Assembly (NCBI GenBank): GCA_030734395.1
Contig: JAUZTG010000016.1
Span: forward strand, 2,232,001 to 2,296,000
From: Sarocladium kiliense
Lineage: Eukaryota; Ascomycota; Sordariomycetes; Hypocreales; Sarocladiaceae
Reading direction: 5' to 3'
Length of the DNA stretch: 64,000 nucleotides
A program made the translations under genes and the position numbers. Below are positions 11,847 through 23,692 of the stretch, in pieces. Within the stretch, counting starts at the first letter, position 1; every line of letters starts with the position of its first letter. The notes under the pieces are model-generated. The model did not search any database and was not told the DNA's origin. It saw only the letters and a program-made list of their open reading frames with translations.

Positions 11847-12049
11847 GATAGAGCTAGGAGCGAGTAATGATACACGCACAAGCCAACCATCGATTCGAAG
11901 TTCAATTCAAGATATGAAACGAGTGTGAGAACTAAATGATATGTAAAGTGAGAAGCAAAGCTTCTTCCTATGCTCCAGTTTTCTGCCCCTGAAAGTGGCA
12001 TGGACCGAGGCTCTCCCACTACATGTGGAGAGTTTCTCAGGAAGGCACT

Positions 12050-13771
12050 TTAAACACGGACGGTAGAGCCAATTGGACCAAAGCGGATGTTCGACCAAAC
12101 CACCTTGCTACTCCATCATTAGTGACATGAGATCAGGCGGTTCGCAGGAGGATATTGCTTACGCGTTGGGGTACTTAGACTCAACATCTGATGGGACACC
12201 AGAGTCTTGTGGGCAGTCACCTCGGGCAGCGCCGGGAGTACCCTCCTTCTCCGGGGGATAGATCGAATCGAGCCAAAGCATGTTTGCGTAGTGCTGAGAA
12301 GAAGTCAGTAATCCTGTTATTATCCGGGGAAGAGATGGTGGTGAACACTTACATCATCCCAGATGGACATGACAAGCACCATGGGAATGGTCAGAGCTTC
12401 ATTGAGCTTGGTCCAGCCTCCGACCTCGGAGAATCGGTTGCGGTCGCCAAAGACTTGGAATTGGTTTTCGCAGAATTCGGGAGTGATGTCGCTGCTGTCA
12501 GAGATGCCGTCGTATGTGGGCGATGGGATGACGTGCTTCTTTCCGTCTTGAACAAGGAATTGAGTGAGCTTATTGGGGGCGAATTGGCTCACGACACTGG
12601 AAACGCAAGTTCAGTTTCTCTGTGTAAATATCTGATTTGGAAAGACGATGGAAAAGCGACTTACGTGAACTTCTTGCTCGTATCGACGGTCTTGCCCTTG
12701 CCATAGAAGTTGGTGTTGCCCATACGGTAAGGGTTGTAATCGCAGCCGTTAGCATCGCAAAGACCGGCGAATCGGTCTTCAGAGTAGGTTCCGCCGCAGG
12801 TCGTGTCTTTGCAAACATGGTACTTGTTGTTCTCGCAAGGGTGAGGCGTGAAAGCGAAAGAGTGAGAGTTCGACTCCCTGGAGGACAACATATTAGAATA
12901 CGCGCGTCTGGGAATACACCCGTTGTTCCACCAGATTGATTACTTACCAGATATCAATTTCGGCACAGCAGGCGCCATATTGGCCAACACCAGCGTTGGC
13001 ATCATTGGAAGAGGGCTCCCAGCCATCGACGTTAGCCTGTTCCAAACTGTGAGCAACTGCTTGAGTAATTTCCGAGGCGCCTCATCACGAGCTTAGTTAC
13101 CTTGCCGCCAACGAACTTCAAATCACGAGCGCATTGCGCATCGCAGTATCCAGTGCCATACTTGGCACCCGCCTGGTTAGTGGAGTAGCTCTTCTTGCCG
13201 CCATCCGATTCCATAGCAACAAAATACAAGGCCGAGTTCAGACCACATTCCACAGTGGATAGGTCTACATCGAAGGCAAGCTCGTTGTTGTTCAGCGTAA
13301 ACATCGCGTAATTGTCAGTGTTCTGCATGAGATACAGCCGGGAACCAATGTTGGTGCCATAGTCGTGCTTGGTCATGAAGGTCAAGGACAGTTGGTTGCC
13401 ACTGGTGCTGACCCCATATGTCTTGCCGTAGTCGGCGCCCTCGAGTGCACAATTGGTCGTGCAATCGCTCTCACCAGAACATGCGCTGGTCCACTTATTA
13501 CCATCGTAGCAGTTTGTGGTTCCACTCGCTAACAAGCAGGACTTTGTCAGACACTCAAGTGATTATCAATCTGTCCCCTCGATCTTGTGAACTGACTAGT
13601 GTGAAGCCATCTCCAGTTGGAGTCGATGACTACTTCGCCTGACTGGCTCGTGCAGCTTCCGCCAGAAGAGCACTTAGACCAGCTGAGCTTGGGATGAGTC
13701 TCAGTCTGCTGCGTGCCGACTTTCTGTGCCTGCACAGCGGCAGCGATGGAAAGAAGAGCAAGGGTAAGCAT
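12050..13771 (-). CDS. Cellobiohydrolase, glycoside hydrolase family 7
   Basis: Seven exons: 13771-13597, 13528-13101, 13036-12948, 12877-12665, 12596-12353, 12293-12163 and 12107-12050. They encode 445 residues. A signal peptide of about 16 residues ends VQA before QKVGTQQTETHP, the classical GH7 mature start (pyroglutamate). The catalytic EIDIWE motif is complete: nucleophile E227, D229 and acid/base E232, the last codon region split by intron 3. Other GH7 marks are WRWLH, NCYDG, YCDAQCARDLKF and the C-terminal VVWSNIRFGPIGSTV. It ends at the catalytic domain, with no linker and no CBM1. It should release cellobiose from the reducing ends of cellulose chains outside the cell. A TATA box lies about 85 bases upstream. 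Confidence 0.96.
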
Positions 13772-15093
13772 CTTGAAGCTGGGTTGCAGTCTGAACTGGA
13801 TTGGGTGATAAAGTTCAATGGAGATTGAGATCGTAGAATTGGGATTCCCTCAGTCTTATATAGTCTCAATAAGCAGAGACAATTTTGAATTTCCTCGAGA
13901 CATCCTGTCTCTACATCGGACCGGACGGGCATCAGATCCCCATGGCCTCCTACTCGCCCCGACCGCCCGAAGATCGTCAGAGTGGCGGAAGAGCGGGACC
14001 AGGAAGTTGATCAGTTCGATATTGACTCATCCTTAATGTATGTACGGAGTTTCTTGGATAATTCACGGAGTAGAAACTTCCGTTTCTGAATAACGAATGC
14101 ATCATCGTCCTCCGGTGGTCTCTGAAAGTTTCTGCTGCCTTCATAGACATAGTATAAAGCACACCTTCAGAATCAGGGCGGGACTTCATTGGCCCTGAGG
14201 GTTGCACTACCGGAATTTCTAGTGGTCGGTTTCGGAACTGAACCCCGTCTTGAGGTGGCCTCTAAAGAGAATGATCTGCTGTTGTGAACCAGCTTGTCCT
14301 CGGAAAAGACCAGGGCCGGCAGTGCCTCATTGTGGTAGTCTATTTGAATATGAGAGCAAGGGCCTGTTAAAGCCCTCGTTACAGCTGCCGCGAGTGTGCA
14401 ACATGATTGGCTGATGGCATGATCAGGTTCTGTACTGTACCATCTTTCGTCTCAGCAGCATAGGGGAAAGTATGGTACTTTGTTTATTACATGGGTTCTA
14501 GGCCTCACGTTGTCATCGAGTATATCATCTGCCAAAGTCTTGGCAATGGTACATACCAACCAGTGTAGGGCACTTTGCGTCAAGACATTGGGTTGCAGTT
14601 ACACTCAACCAATCCTTCGATGTGAACAGGCCAACGTACTGGCCAACTGCTCGGTAACGGTGTGCGGGACTTGGCAGATGCGGTTACAGTTCCGTTAATA
14701 TGGAATTAGCCGACCACCCAGGCGCTTTACATCAGCACCATCCCACCATTCAAGAGGCAGCAAGTGGTATGTCTGAACGGCGAAGAGCGCCGGCCTTGAC
14801 GAGTTCGGACATTAGCTTTCCGGTACATGCTTCTTTTATGGCTTACCCCGCGCAATAACTGCCACCCGATGGTAGTATCGCGACGTAGCATTCAACATCT
14901 CCGCCAATCATAGATCGGGTCTTGGCTTAGATTGGTTGGAGCAGTGTTTCTGTTGAACAGCAATGCGGAAGTAAGAAGCGTCCAAACGGTGGTTCCCCAG
15001 AAATGAAAAACAGACTTCTGATATTATGCGATAATTCTAAGACTAGTGGCTTGCTGATGGGGAACACCCGCCGTGCTCGACACCCGCGCTGCT
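13772..15093. other. Intergenic, long promoter of the GH7 gene
   Basis: 1.3 kb with no gene that I can support. Besides the TATA box at 13855-13862 it holds one TTAGCC (GGCTAA on the minus strand) at 14706-14711, the core bound by XlnR/Xyr1-type regulators. A single hexamer is weak evidence. Confidence 0.4.
13855..13862 (-). promoter_or_regulatory. TATA box of the GH7 cellobiohydrolase gene
   Basis: TATATAAG on the minus strand, 84-91 bases upstream of the ATG at 13771. The position and perfect match suit a strongly inducible secreted-enzyme gene. Confidence 0.6.
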
Positions 15094-16815
15094 TTATGGG
15101 TTGCTAACATAACTGATTGCCCTCATTAGAGCCTCGTCGCGAGCAGTATTGGCCTCCTCATCGGCGGCCTTCTCAAGCCCGTCTGCTGATTCCTCTGTCG
15201 CGTCTCCACCGTAAGCATACTTGCTCCGCGCCCGAATGCGCGCTCCGTAGCGCCAGAACACGAATGGGATGCCACAGCAAGCTAAGCTGATGAATGCAAG
15301 CAAGCTGGAGGCCCACTGATCCCCAAGCCGGTCGTACATTTGTTCAGTGAATAGAACTACTGCGGCGCCCCAAAAGCTGCGAATAAAGGTTTTCGCAGCA
15401 AGCGCCGATGCAGCCTGGTGTTGGTATGAGTCGACCAGATAGTTATTGGCGGAGTTGTACAGGAAAATGAAACCGAAGCCGACAGGCAGACCACCCATTG
15501 CAGGCCCCGCCCAAGACAAGTCGGAGTAAGATGTCCAGGCGAAGATGAATAGCCCGATCGGGATGAACCAACAAGACAGCATCATGGGAATAAGGCGGGT
15601 CTCAGCTGGGGGTTTGCCACTGTGCTTGTGTACCAAGGTCATGTAGTGCTTATTTACCCAGGGCGAGCAGCACGCGGAGAGAACGACGCCCACCGCCACG
15701 GGGATAAACATGAGGCCAGTCTTCCCAGCAGAGTAGCCTTTACCCTTTTGGTAGATAATCGGAAAGGCGACGAAGAACATGTACAGAAGTCCGTATAGAA
15801 CGCTCATGTACAACGAGATGAGGAAGACGATGAGCTCTCCGAACAGAAGCTGAAATGGACGAATGAGGAAGACTCGGAGTCGATCGGATAAGCTGCGCCC
15901 CTCCAGCTCTTGTTCTGTCTTGTAAGAGTCATCCTTGGTCTCAGCGCGCAACTTCTGTGCTCGTCGGGCCAGGATCGTCGGGGCATAGGTTTCGGGTACA
16001 GTGAAGCTGATGAGAACCCAGACAATACCGGCAAGAATGAGTTGGATCCAGTACAACCAGCGCCAGTTCGTCGCGTCCGAAAGGAAACCTCCCACGAGGG
16101 GTCCGACTATTCACTTGTCAGCGTCCATTACTTGCAGTGGAATTTTCGATGCACTCACTCGCTGGGCCAAGGAAAGGAGCGGCAGAGAAAGCAGCCATTG
16201 GCACGCCTCTTTCTTCGTTTCGCCACAAGTCGGCAAGAGTACCACCCACCAAAGTCATCGGGGCTGAAAAGGCAATTCCGTCAATCGCGCGACACACAAG
16301 TAAAGTCGCGATGTTGGGTGCGACAGCACAGGGGATGATGAAGACGACGGCCAGGAGCAGAGTCGATGTGCTAAGGCTTGTCAGTCTCACATGACTTCGA
16401 TAAATGACGGTCTGACTTACTAGATGATGCGACGTCCATAGATCTCAGAGAGTGGCGCAAAAGCCATTGGGCCTACACCAAAGCCGACGACGAACAGCGT
16501 GATGCTGAGAAGAGCGACCTCTTCGCTGACATTGAACTCCTCCACGACACCAACAATGTCGGCCGTGACGACGGATGATGCGAAGGCCACGACGAAGCAG
16601 GTGATGGCGACTACCATGGTGCAATACCACTTGTACGCCTTGGACCAGGTCTTGGGGTTCTCAGGATCGCCATCTTCGAACTCAACGAGGTGATACTTGG
16701 AACTGTGCGGCGGGTGTGAAGGAGGTTGGCTATGTGACGCCTCCTCGTCGTCCATCCTGGTCTGGGTTTGAGAGTATGGAGATTGAGAAAGGGTCTCGTC
16801 TATTGAATGCTCCAT
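15094..16815 (-). CDS. MFS drug transporter, DHA1 family
   Basis: Three exons, 16815-16421, 16376-16159 and 16106-15094, give 541 residues. The first intron is only 44 bases. After a polar N-terminus of about 75 residues come the DHA1 landmarks: the PENPKTWSKAYKW lead-in, PLSEIYGRR (motif A, loop 2-3), RAIDGIAFSAPMTLVGGTLADLW and GPAIGPLVGGFLS (motif C, antiporter), then WRWLYWIQLI. It is most like the fungal FLU1/TPO polyamine and fluconazole-type exporters: twelve helices in the plasma membrane, proton antiport. The GPA-IGP motif is created by the second splice, which supports the model. The actual substrate is unknown. Confidence 0.9.
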
Positions 16816-18201
16816 GGTGGCAGGTTTTGAGGGTCTGAGTATGGATCGATGTGGTCCCAGACACAGAGCAAGCCACGCCCGGGCACCCGCTCCAATTTAT
16901 ACTGACCAGATAACAGAACCGGTCGGAATCAAAGTCCCAGTTGTTTCTAGAAACAATTCCTAGACTAACCGAGTCCGACCGAAGATGTCTATCTACGGGC
17001 ATTGCATCTCACGCTCTGCGCTTATATCCGCCGAAAATGGGTCCGGACCGTGAGCCTTGTGGAGCTCCCGGGCAGACAAGTTTTTCGCGATAGCGTTCTA
17101 CTGGGAGATGAGACATTCTTGCGGCCGTGCTTCCGCATATTCAACTCGTCACAACAGAACTGTACGATGCAATACCAGCTCCAGCGTCATCGCAAGCTTC
17201 TTCTCTTGTTATCTAGAAGTCTGTCTTTTTTTCTTCGATGACTTTCTCTGAGGTTGCTGGGAGAAGAGAAAGTGCCATCAGATGGACGTCATGTTGACCT
17301 GGTGCTGTGGAGACCCACTTCGGGGCCGTCTCGGTCGGCACCTGATGGGGCCAAGCCGGGACATCCACCGGAACCGTGGTGGGCCCTGTGGGTTTGACAT
17401 GACGGGTGTGCACTCGTACGTTTGAGAATAGATTGCTGATAATGAACGCTGCGACTTCTCGGTTATGTTCGGTCCGGATCGGCAACTGCTATATCACGGT
17501 TGCGGTTCCTACAAATTGATTTTGATTCCTTCAACTGACTTGCCTTATTCCACGCTGGGAGACCCTTGGACACTTACTGTGTCGACTGAACATTGGCATC
17601 TGCCTCAGCCTTGGTACAGAAGGTTTGATTTGCGAGCATGCCATTCAATTTCTGTAGTTTCGACCAGCAATCGAGTACTGCACTTCCTGAGTGTTATTTC
17701 GAACCCTTCCTTGTATGATGTTGAGCCGCTGTCTGTACAGCCGATCTCGGAATCACGACTCTGTGTGCACGTACCGTGTGGCGATAAGGCCCTGAAGCGC
17801 ACAGGATCACGCTAAGCTCCTTGCTGCCGAGCAAGACCCGAATTGACGCCACATGGCGGTACTGTTCCGCACTCTCCTGCACTCGTGCTCTTGCTCTTTC
17901 GCGTTATTGTAAAGTCTTTGCCATTTACAATTAAGCTTCTCGCATAAAGCTTCGAAGAGCGGCGTCGGAGCATTGGCAATGCCTCTGAAGAATGTGCTTC
18001 AGCTCAATAGCTGACATAATCCACAGACCCGCTCTGGAGATATGAGCCAATCATAGTCTGACGCGCCACATGGTGACGCGGGCTGATCGCCTGCGCACCG
18101 TTGCCCCAGGCGGCGCCAAATGCACTGGATGGCATCGGGCAGCTCAGCTTTGGCACATAACAACTTCTGGTGAGGAGAAGCTCACACACAACACACTTAC
18201 C
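16816..18201. promoter_or_regulatory. Divergent intergenic region, DHA1 transporter and PPT1
   Basis: 1.4 kb. Open frames such as 17465-17815 show no domain, repeat or splice support. Nothing is recognised. Confidence 0.4.
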
Positions 18202-19194
18202 ATGCGTTCTATCACGAATTCAGTAGCGGCAGTGCTGCTTCTGGCTGGCCAGACTGCTTACGCGCAATCCGATTTACGAGCATACGATGAATCTGACGAT
18301 ACGCCGCTGCCTCTCGTCATCTGGCACGGCCTCGGCGACTCGTTTGATGGTGATGGTATCCAGCAGGTCGGGAGGCTGGCTGAGGAGATCCATCCTGGCA
18401 CATTCGTCTATACGGTCCAGCTCGCTGCGGATGGCAACGGCGACCGATCCGCGACATTCTTCGGCAATGTCACACAACAAATCGAAAGCGTGTGTGAAGC
18501 GCTGGCAGAGCATCCCATCCTTTCGACTGCGCCAGCCATCGACGCCATCGGCTTCTCACAGGGTGGACAATTTCTGCGCGGCTATGTCGAACAATGCAAC
18601 TACCCACCTATTCGCAGTCTCGTCACCTTCGGAAGCCAGCATAACGGCATCATCGAGTTCCGCGCTTGTGGCACTACAGACTGGCTGTGCCGTAGCGCCA
18701 TGGCCCTCCTGCGCTTCAACACTTGGAGCAGCTTTGTCCAGAACCGCCTTGTCCCTGCCCAATATTACAGAGACCCTAGCACACCCGAAACTTACGAGAC
18801 GTACCTCAAGAACTCCAACTTCCTTGCCGACGCGAACAACGAGCGCATCCTCAAGAATACGAAATATGCGGACAACATCGCCAAGTTGAAGAACTTTGTC
18901 ATGTACATGTTTGAAGATGATACAGTTGTTATTCCGAAGACTACATCGTGGTTCCAGGAGGTCAACGGCACCGAAATCATTCCTCTCCGCGAACGCGAGC
19001 TATACAAACAGGATTGGCTGGGCCTCAAGCGCCTGGATGATAATGGCGGGCTCCATTTCCGATCTATCACCGCTGAACATATGGACATCCCTGAAGACGT
19101 CCTCAACAACACTATTGTGGACTTCTTCGGTCCCTATAAGCGCAAGTTCGGCAAGAGTGGGACAATCGATGCTGCACTGTCTCCAGAGTTGTAA
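18202..19194 (+). CDS. PPT1: Palmitoyl-protein thioesterase
   Basis: A single exon of 330 residues from the ATG at 18202; the frame is open further upstream but residues 1-21 from this Met form a clear signal peptide ending AYAQ. The family lead LPLVIWHGLGDS is at about residue 35, the nucleophile S119 in GFSQGGQFLRGY, the family block FGSQHNGI, a likely catalytic Asp in FEDDTVVIP, and the catalytic His in ITAEHMD near residue 296. It removes thioester-linked palmitate from cysteines of proteins in the vacuole or lysosome-like compartment. The length is typical. It is convergent with the CIC1-like gene, with about 250 bases between stops. Confidence 0.94.
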   Translation: MRSITNSVAAVLLLAGQTAYAQSDLRAYDESDDTPLPLVIWHGLGDSFDGDGIQQVGRLAEEIHPGTFVYTVQLAADGNGDRSATFFGNVTQQIESVCEALAEHPILSTAPAIDAIGFSQGGQFLRGYVEQCNYPPIRSLVTFGSQHNGIIEFRACGTTDWLCRSAMALLRFNTWSSFVQNRLVPAQYYRDPSTPETYETYLKNSNFLADANNERILKNTKYADNIAKLKNFVMYMFEDDTVVIPKTTSWFQEVNGTEIIPLRERELYKQDWLGLKRLDDNGGLHFRSITAEHMDIPEDVLNNTIVDFFGPYKRKFGKSGTIDAALSPEL

Positions 19195-19442
19195 TTGAGA
19201 AGCGACTATCTTCCCTGCTGGTAATGACCATCAGAATTCATTCACAGTATAGCGACGTAGTATCATGTTCGATTATCAATTGCACTCAAGAATTATCCAG
19301 CCTGCTTTTGTGAACACCGACCACTTGCATATCGTAGCTGCAGTCTTCTCATAGCCATCTTCTCGGATGCAATCAAAATGCATATGCGCCATAACGCCAT
19401 TTACCTCCCAGAGCACATGGAGAATCGGTAAGACAAACAACC

Positions 19443-20674
19443 TCAATCCATCGTCTTGGCAGCCGAAGCCTTCTGTTTTCTCAGTCTCGCCTTGCGGTCT
19501 GCAATCTGGGCATCGAGCTTATCGTCGTTGCCATCGGGAAGAGCGGTTGCCTTTGCCTTTGCCTTCTTGGTGGGCTTCGAAGCATCGTTCTCGTCGGATG
19601 CATCACCAACTGACTTCCTCTTCTTGCCGACATTGGCCTTCTCCGCGGCGGCCTGCAGAGACTTTGGATCGTCATTAGCGACAACATCGGTTTCTGCCAG
19701 CCACAGCTCGTCGGTGAGCCAGATTGGGAGGGCGGCGGTCGTTGGCCCCTTGATATGGATGCCCTTCACGTTGCGCCACTTCTGTGGCACCCACTTCTCG
19801 ACGAGAGCTGTTGAGACGGCCTCGACGTTCGCGGCGACTTCCTCTGGAGTCATGCCAGCGTAGGCGACCTTGATTGAAGTGTTCGTTGAAGGCGAAAGGG
19901 CGACGAGCGCAGAACCGAGGGCTTTCTCAATCTCTTTAGCAATGTCAGCAGGCGTGCCGGCGTTAATTTCGCCCTCTGCCTTGCTCTTCTTGGGGCGCGG
20001 TCCTGCGGGCTTCTTCTTGCCGCTCTTGGGCTGCTTGGTGGACAACACCACTGGGATAGGTCGCTTTTGCGTGGTCTTGAAGAAGGTCTTGCCAAGGATC
20101 TTAGGGAGGCGATTGACAATACGGTCATCTCCAAGGAAGATATCGTGCTCAGAGAAGAGTTTTCGCTGCGCCTCGTAACGGGAGTACTTGGCGCGGAGTT
20201 TGGTCACATCGATAACCCGAGTGATGCGCTTGCCCAGCTCGGTTGGGAACTCGTCGTCGGCGATAATGTTCTTGTATGCTCTCTGTGGGTCGGCGGTGAT
20301 GAGGCAGATCGTGGTGTGCTCATTGTCGTTCAGTGAATGAGGAAGACGGATCTTTCCAGGCTTTAGCCGGGCATCATCGGAGATGTGACGCTTAGTGGTG
20401 AGAGTAAGCCAGATAGGTGTTTCGGCCGCAATTTCGTCATCATCCGCACCATCATTGAGGATATTCCGCTTCGTGGCAGTGGCATCGGCCTCCTGTGCGG
20501 CCTTGGTGATGTGCAAAAGCAGGGCTTTGGAAGCCTTGAGTGTCTGTACAACGAGGGAGGTCAGTAAATGAGAAAGAGATTTGATGTGTTCAGAATGCAA
20601 AAATTCACCTGCGCTGAGTCAATGGGTGCAATGGCGCCCTCTGCCTTGGGCACGATTTCCTTGGATTGAGCCAT
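19443..20674 (-). CDS. Ribosomal L1-domain protein, CIC1/UTP30-like ribosome biogenesis factor
   Basis: Two exons, 20674-20609 and 20543-19443, give 388 residues. The 22-codon first exon (MAQSKEIVPKAEG...) joins in phase 0 to QTLKASKALLLHI. Residues about 20-330 fit the ribosomal L1-type fold of the Cic1/Utp30/RSL1D1 group: KALLLHITKAA, ETPIWLTLTTKRH, then the lid region with SEHDIFLGDDRIVNRLPKILGK, and VKGIHIKGPTTAALPIW. An internal Lys/Pro-rich basic stretch (KQPKSGKKKPAGPRPKKSK) and a Lys/Arg-rich tail indicate the nucleolus and RNA contact. The role inferred from the family is assembly of pre-60S or 90S particles. Cic1 and Utp30 cannot be separated here. Confidence 0.82.
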
Positions 20675-22035
20675 GTCGGCTTATTGCGATGTTCTGTAGT
20701 TGCAAGGCTGTGGTGGGGAGAAAGTCGCAGGGTCTTCGAAGCTCGAAACTTTTTTCCTCTCCAACAAACCGAGAGGATCGAATTGTGGCTTGAGCGGATC
20801 CCTCTCGACAGATATGTGTGGCTGGCGGGGCTACTGTGGCGTGCGTCGGAAGCTGTAAGCGCCGGTCACCGGTCTTGGTCCGGCTGAGCTCCGGGATTGG
20901 GTTCACTCCCAGTTGGTGAGTTGGTGATGGCTTCACGAAAATGAGTGCATAGAATGGGTAAAGTACAATCCTAGGCCTCGTCACGACTGGTGCCTGTGAG
21001 AAACGGTTATCTGAGCTCAACCGGTCTGGTCTCTCACAGTGAGTTTCGACCTGTGACCTCCGGGTATTCTAGCCTTCACGATGGTGATCATATGAGTTGT
21101 TCGACTTCGTCATCGACACGAATATCTATTCTAAGCATATAATGGAGGTATCTCAAGCTTCTTCTTGAAAAAAAAAAAAATTAAGGCATCGAACTCCTTC
21201 GTAGTCAGCAACGCTGCTAAAGGTGTGATGTGATTGCACCAAGTTGTGTAACGTAAGGTACCTTCTCCAGCATGCAAGCCAAGCAGGCTATTGACCTGTG
21301 CCGTTGTTCGAGATTTGCCTCAGATCCGAGGTCTATTGTGTTGGAACGTGTCACCCTGATCCCAGTTAGAGAAATTCCAGGGCACGGTTGGCTTGAGCAA
21401 GCCTTTTCATGGTTGCAACAAAGTGCAAGGCCCTCTGGACGCGCCGTGGTGCATATTCATAGCGATGGTGGAGACGTGTCTCTGCACGATGCCCTGGAAG
21501 CTCTCCAGCCTAGCGACGTGACACCACTGTAGCAACACCCTGAACCGCTAAATACTGGCAGCCCGCCTGTAACCCACCGCCAACCAGCCTCCCCTACAGG
21601 TGCATACCCGACGGTCCAGACGCGCTGCGTGACGCTCCGCCGACCCGCTGGCCATCGCGTTCGTGTCAAGCCCAGTTAAATACCTCCGCGCACCATCTGT
21701 AGCCGTTTCCCTCCTCTTCTCACCATTACGATATCTGACCATAGAGGCCGACTTTGGCGACCCGACTTTCTAATTCACGTCTTTAATGCTCCTCATTACA
21801 TTGAGCCCCGAACAGTCACTCCTTCTGCCAACAATCTCCCTCACATCTCGCATGCTCTGTACTCTGTCTCCCTCAGCCGTCGTGTAAGTGTTCCTTGACT
21901 CCGATATGGCATATCGACCTCGACAAACGCGAATGCGACCGCCTCCACTTCCTGGGATCAGCACAAACGCGTTTTCAAAGCAATTGACTGACATTTACAC
22001 GCTATTAGGGCGCAGTTTTAATCGAAAAGTCTGCA
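20675..22035. promoter_or_regulatory. Divergent promoter region, CIC1-like gene and FHA gene
   Basis: 1.36 kb. It holds an A13 run (21168-21180), a palindromic AAGGTACCTT (21255-21264) and ACGCG boxes near the FHA start (listed separately). No gene is seen; frames at 21272-21532 and 21888-22304 lack features. Confidence 0.5.
21620..21972. promoter_or_regulatory. Cluster of four ACGCG (MCB-like) boxes upstream of the FHA gene
   Basis: ACGCG cores lie at 21620-21624, 21656-21660 (reverse strand), 21927-21931 and 21967-21971. The last is part of a full palindromic ACGCGT only 64 bases before the ATG. ACGCGT is the binding site of MBF (Mbp1-Swi6), and the yeast relatives TOS4 and PLM2 are G1/S-transcribed. 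The match between element and target suggests G1/S control here too; this is inference. Confidence 0.5.
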
Positions 22036-23692
22036 ATGGACGCCCCGGCCCGCGCGACCGACGCCCTTGGCGAGCCCTCTCTTCCTGCACCGAGACCGCA
22101 GACACAAGCCTCGTCTGCCGCAGGCGTAAAGCGGCCAGCATCATCATTGCTGCCTCCTTTCGAACTCAGCTCCTCTCCCGGTCTTCCACGACCTCTGAAG
22201 CGGCAAAATACCAGCAACGCTCAGTTCAAATACCCTACGCCAGTGCCCACATCGACTACGGGCATCCTTTCCAGCTCTCCCCTTCGACGGCCAGCCTTGA
22301 CTAGGAATACGTCCGAACGTGCTCCTCTCTCTGCAGTTCCTTCTGTCGAGCTCTCTGAGAATGGAGAAGTTTTGACAATGGGTCGTTCTTCTAACTCTTC
22401 ACACTTCCAGCTCTCGGCCAACCGTCTAATATCAAGAGTTCACGTGCGGGCAAGATATATACCAGCACTGAATCACTCAGGGCCGAACAAAGTAGAGATT
22501 GTTTGTGAAGGATGGAACGGTTTGACCCTACATTGCCAGGGCAGGACTGAGGAGCTCCTCAAAGGAGACAGCTTCACAAGCTCTGCGGAGGGATCTGATA
22601 TTATGGTCGATATCCAGGATGCTCGTGTCATGGTCCAATGGCCCAAGCGCGCCTCAGATGCGATTGGAAACCTCTCGGACTCGAGCTGGGACGACTCGCC
22701 ACGATCTCAGCGCCGAGACACGGCGTTGTTGCAATCATCACCTTTGCGTAGAACCACACGGATCTCCTCGCCTGTCAGCCCAACACCTCGAAACCTGACG
22801 AGCTCGCAACGTCTGCAGGCCCTCCTTCCTCTCGACCCAGAAGACGATGATGAGGATACCCAGGGCACCGGGATCCAAATCTTCGAAGATGATGCGAGCG
22901 CATTGCCACCGATGGGCCAGCCTCCCGTCCCTCACGTCAGTGTGAGCATGCGGACAGAGGCTACCGCAAGCTTCGGCAGTGACGTGAGTGATCCGGACGA
23001 CAACGAAAAGGATCCGGACGAGGAGAACGATCCAATTGTGCACTCCTTCGGGCCCTTTGGTGCCGACATTTCGGGACGCATTGCCTCGATGTTAACGAAG
23101 TCTCCCGCGGCACGATTGGAACCGGCCAAGCGGCTGCGTCCGATTTTGTCTAATGACACCCTCACGCCTCGAGCAGCACCATCTGTGCCCGCCTCACCTC
23201 AGAAGGAATCAATGGCGACATCTGATTCATCTCTTTCTTCGCCACCACCTGCTCCTCAGGAGCATGTTCCCACGGTTGAAGTCAATCCGGCCGTATCGAA
23301 CCACGTCGTTAACCAATTGGCCTTTTCCCGCCTCTCATCAACTCCATTGTCAACCATCATGGCGAATCTTCCATTAGAGGAAAAGAAGGATCTTACCATG
23401 GAACTTCTGCGTTCTGCCATCGAGGCAACGCCCTGCATTGGCACTATCACACGACAGGGCAAAGATGCCGCCGGCAAGGCTCTGGAAAGCGAGTTCTACT
23501 ACATGCCGGAGAACGATGATGACGAACAACGCAGGGCGGCTGTTGTTGATGGTCTACGCAAACCTAGCTTGCGCAATTGTCGCAAACAACATAAGGTATA
23601 CCCGCCCGCCGGTGTGTCAGTCCTTTGAACGGCCTTTCTTGCTAACTCTGCCCTCGCAGCAATACTACTGGAAGCGTCCGAGAACGCCTTAG
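22036..23692 (+). CDS. FHA-domain protein, TOS4/PLM2-like
   Basis: Two exons, 22036-23595 and 23660-23692, encode 530 residues; the last ten come from the short second exon and end KRPRTP. A Pro/Ser-rich N-terminus with several SSPLRR motifs (likely CDK phosphosites) leads to an FHA domain at about residues 105-200, with MGRSSNSSHFQL (near 115) and ISRVHV, the phosphothreonine-binding signature. A long acidic, low-complexity middle follows, then a conserved C-terminal block with MELLRSAIEATPCIGTI. This layout matches fungal Tos4/Plm2, chromatin-associated FHA proteins linked to DNA-damage and S-phase control. ACGCG boxes lie just upstream. Confidence 0.75.

Noticed and set aside
929..17000. 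Secondary-metabolite gene cluster
   Set aside because: Tailoring-type enzymes and transporters are present but no polyketide synthase, NRPS, terpene or DMATS backbone and no cluster transcription factor.
20990..21060. Possible tRNA B-box near a GTTTCGACC sequence
   Set aside because: No matching A-box or cloverleaf at the right spacing.
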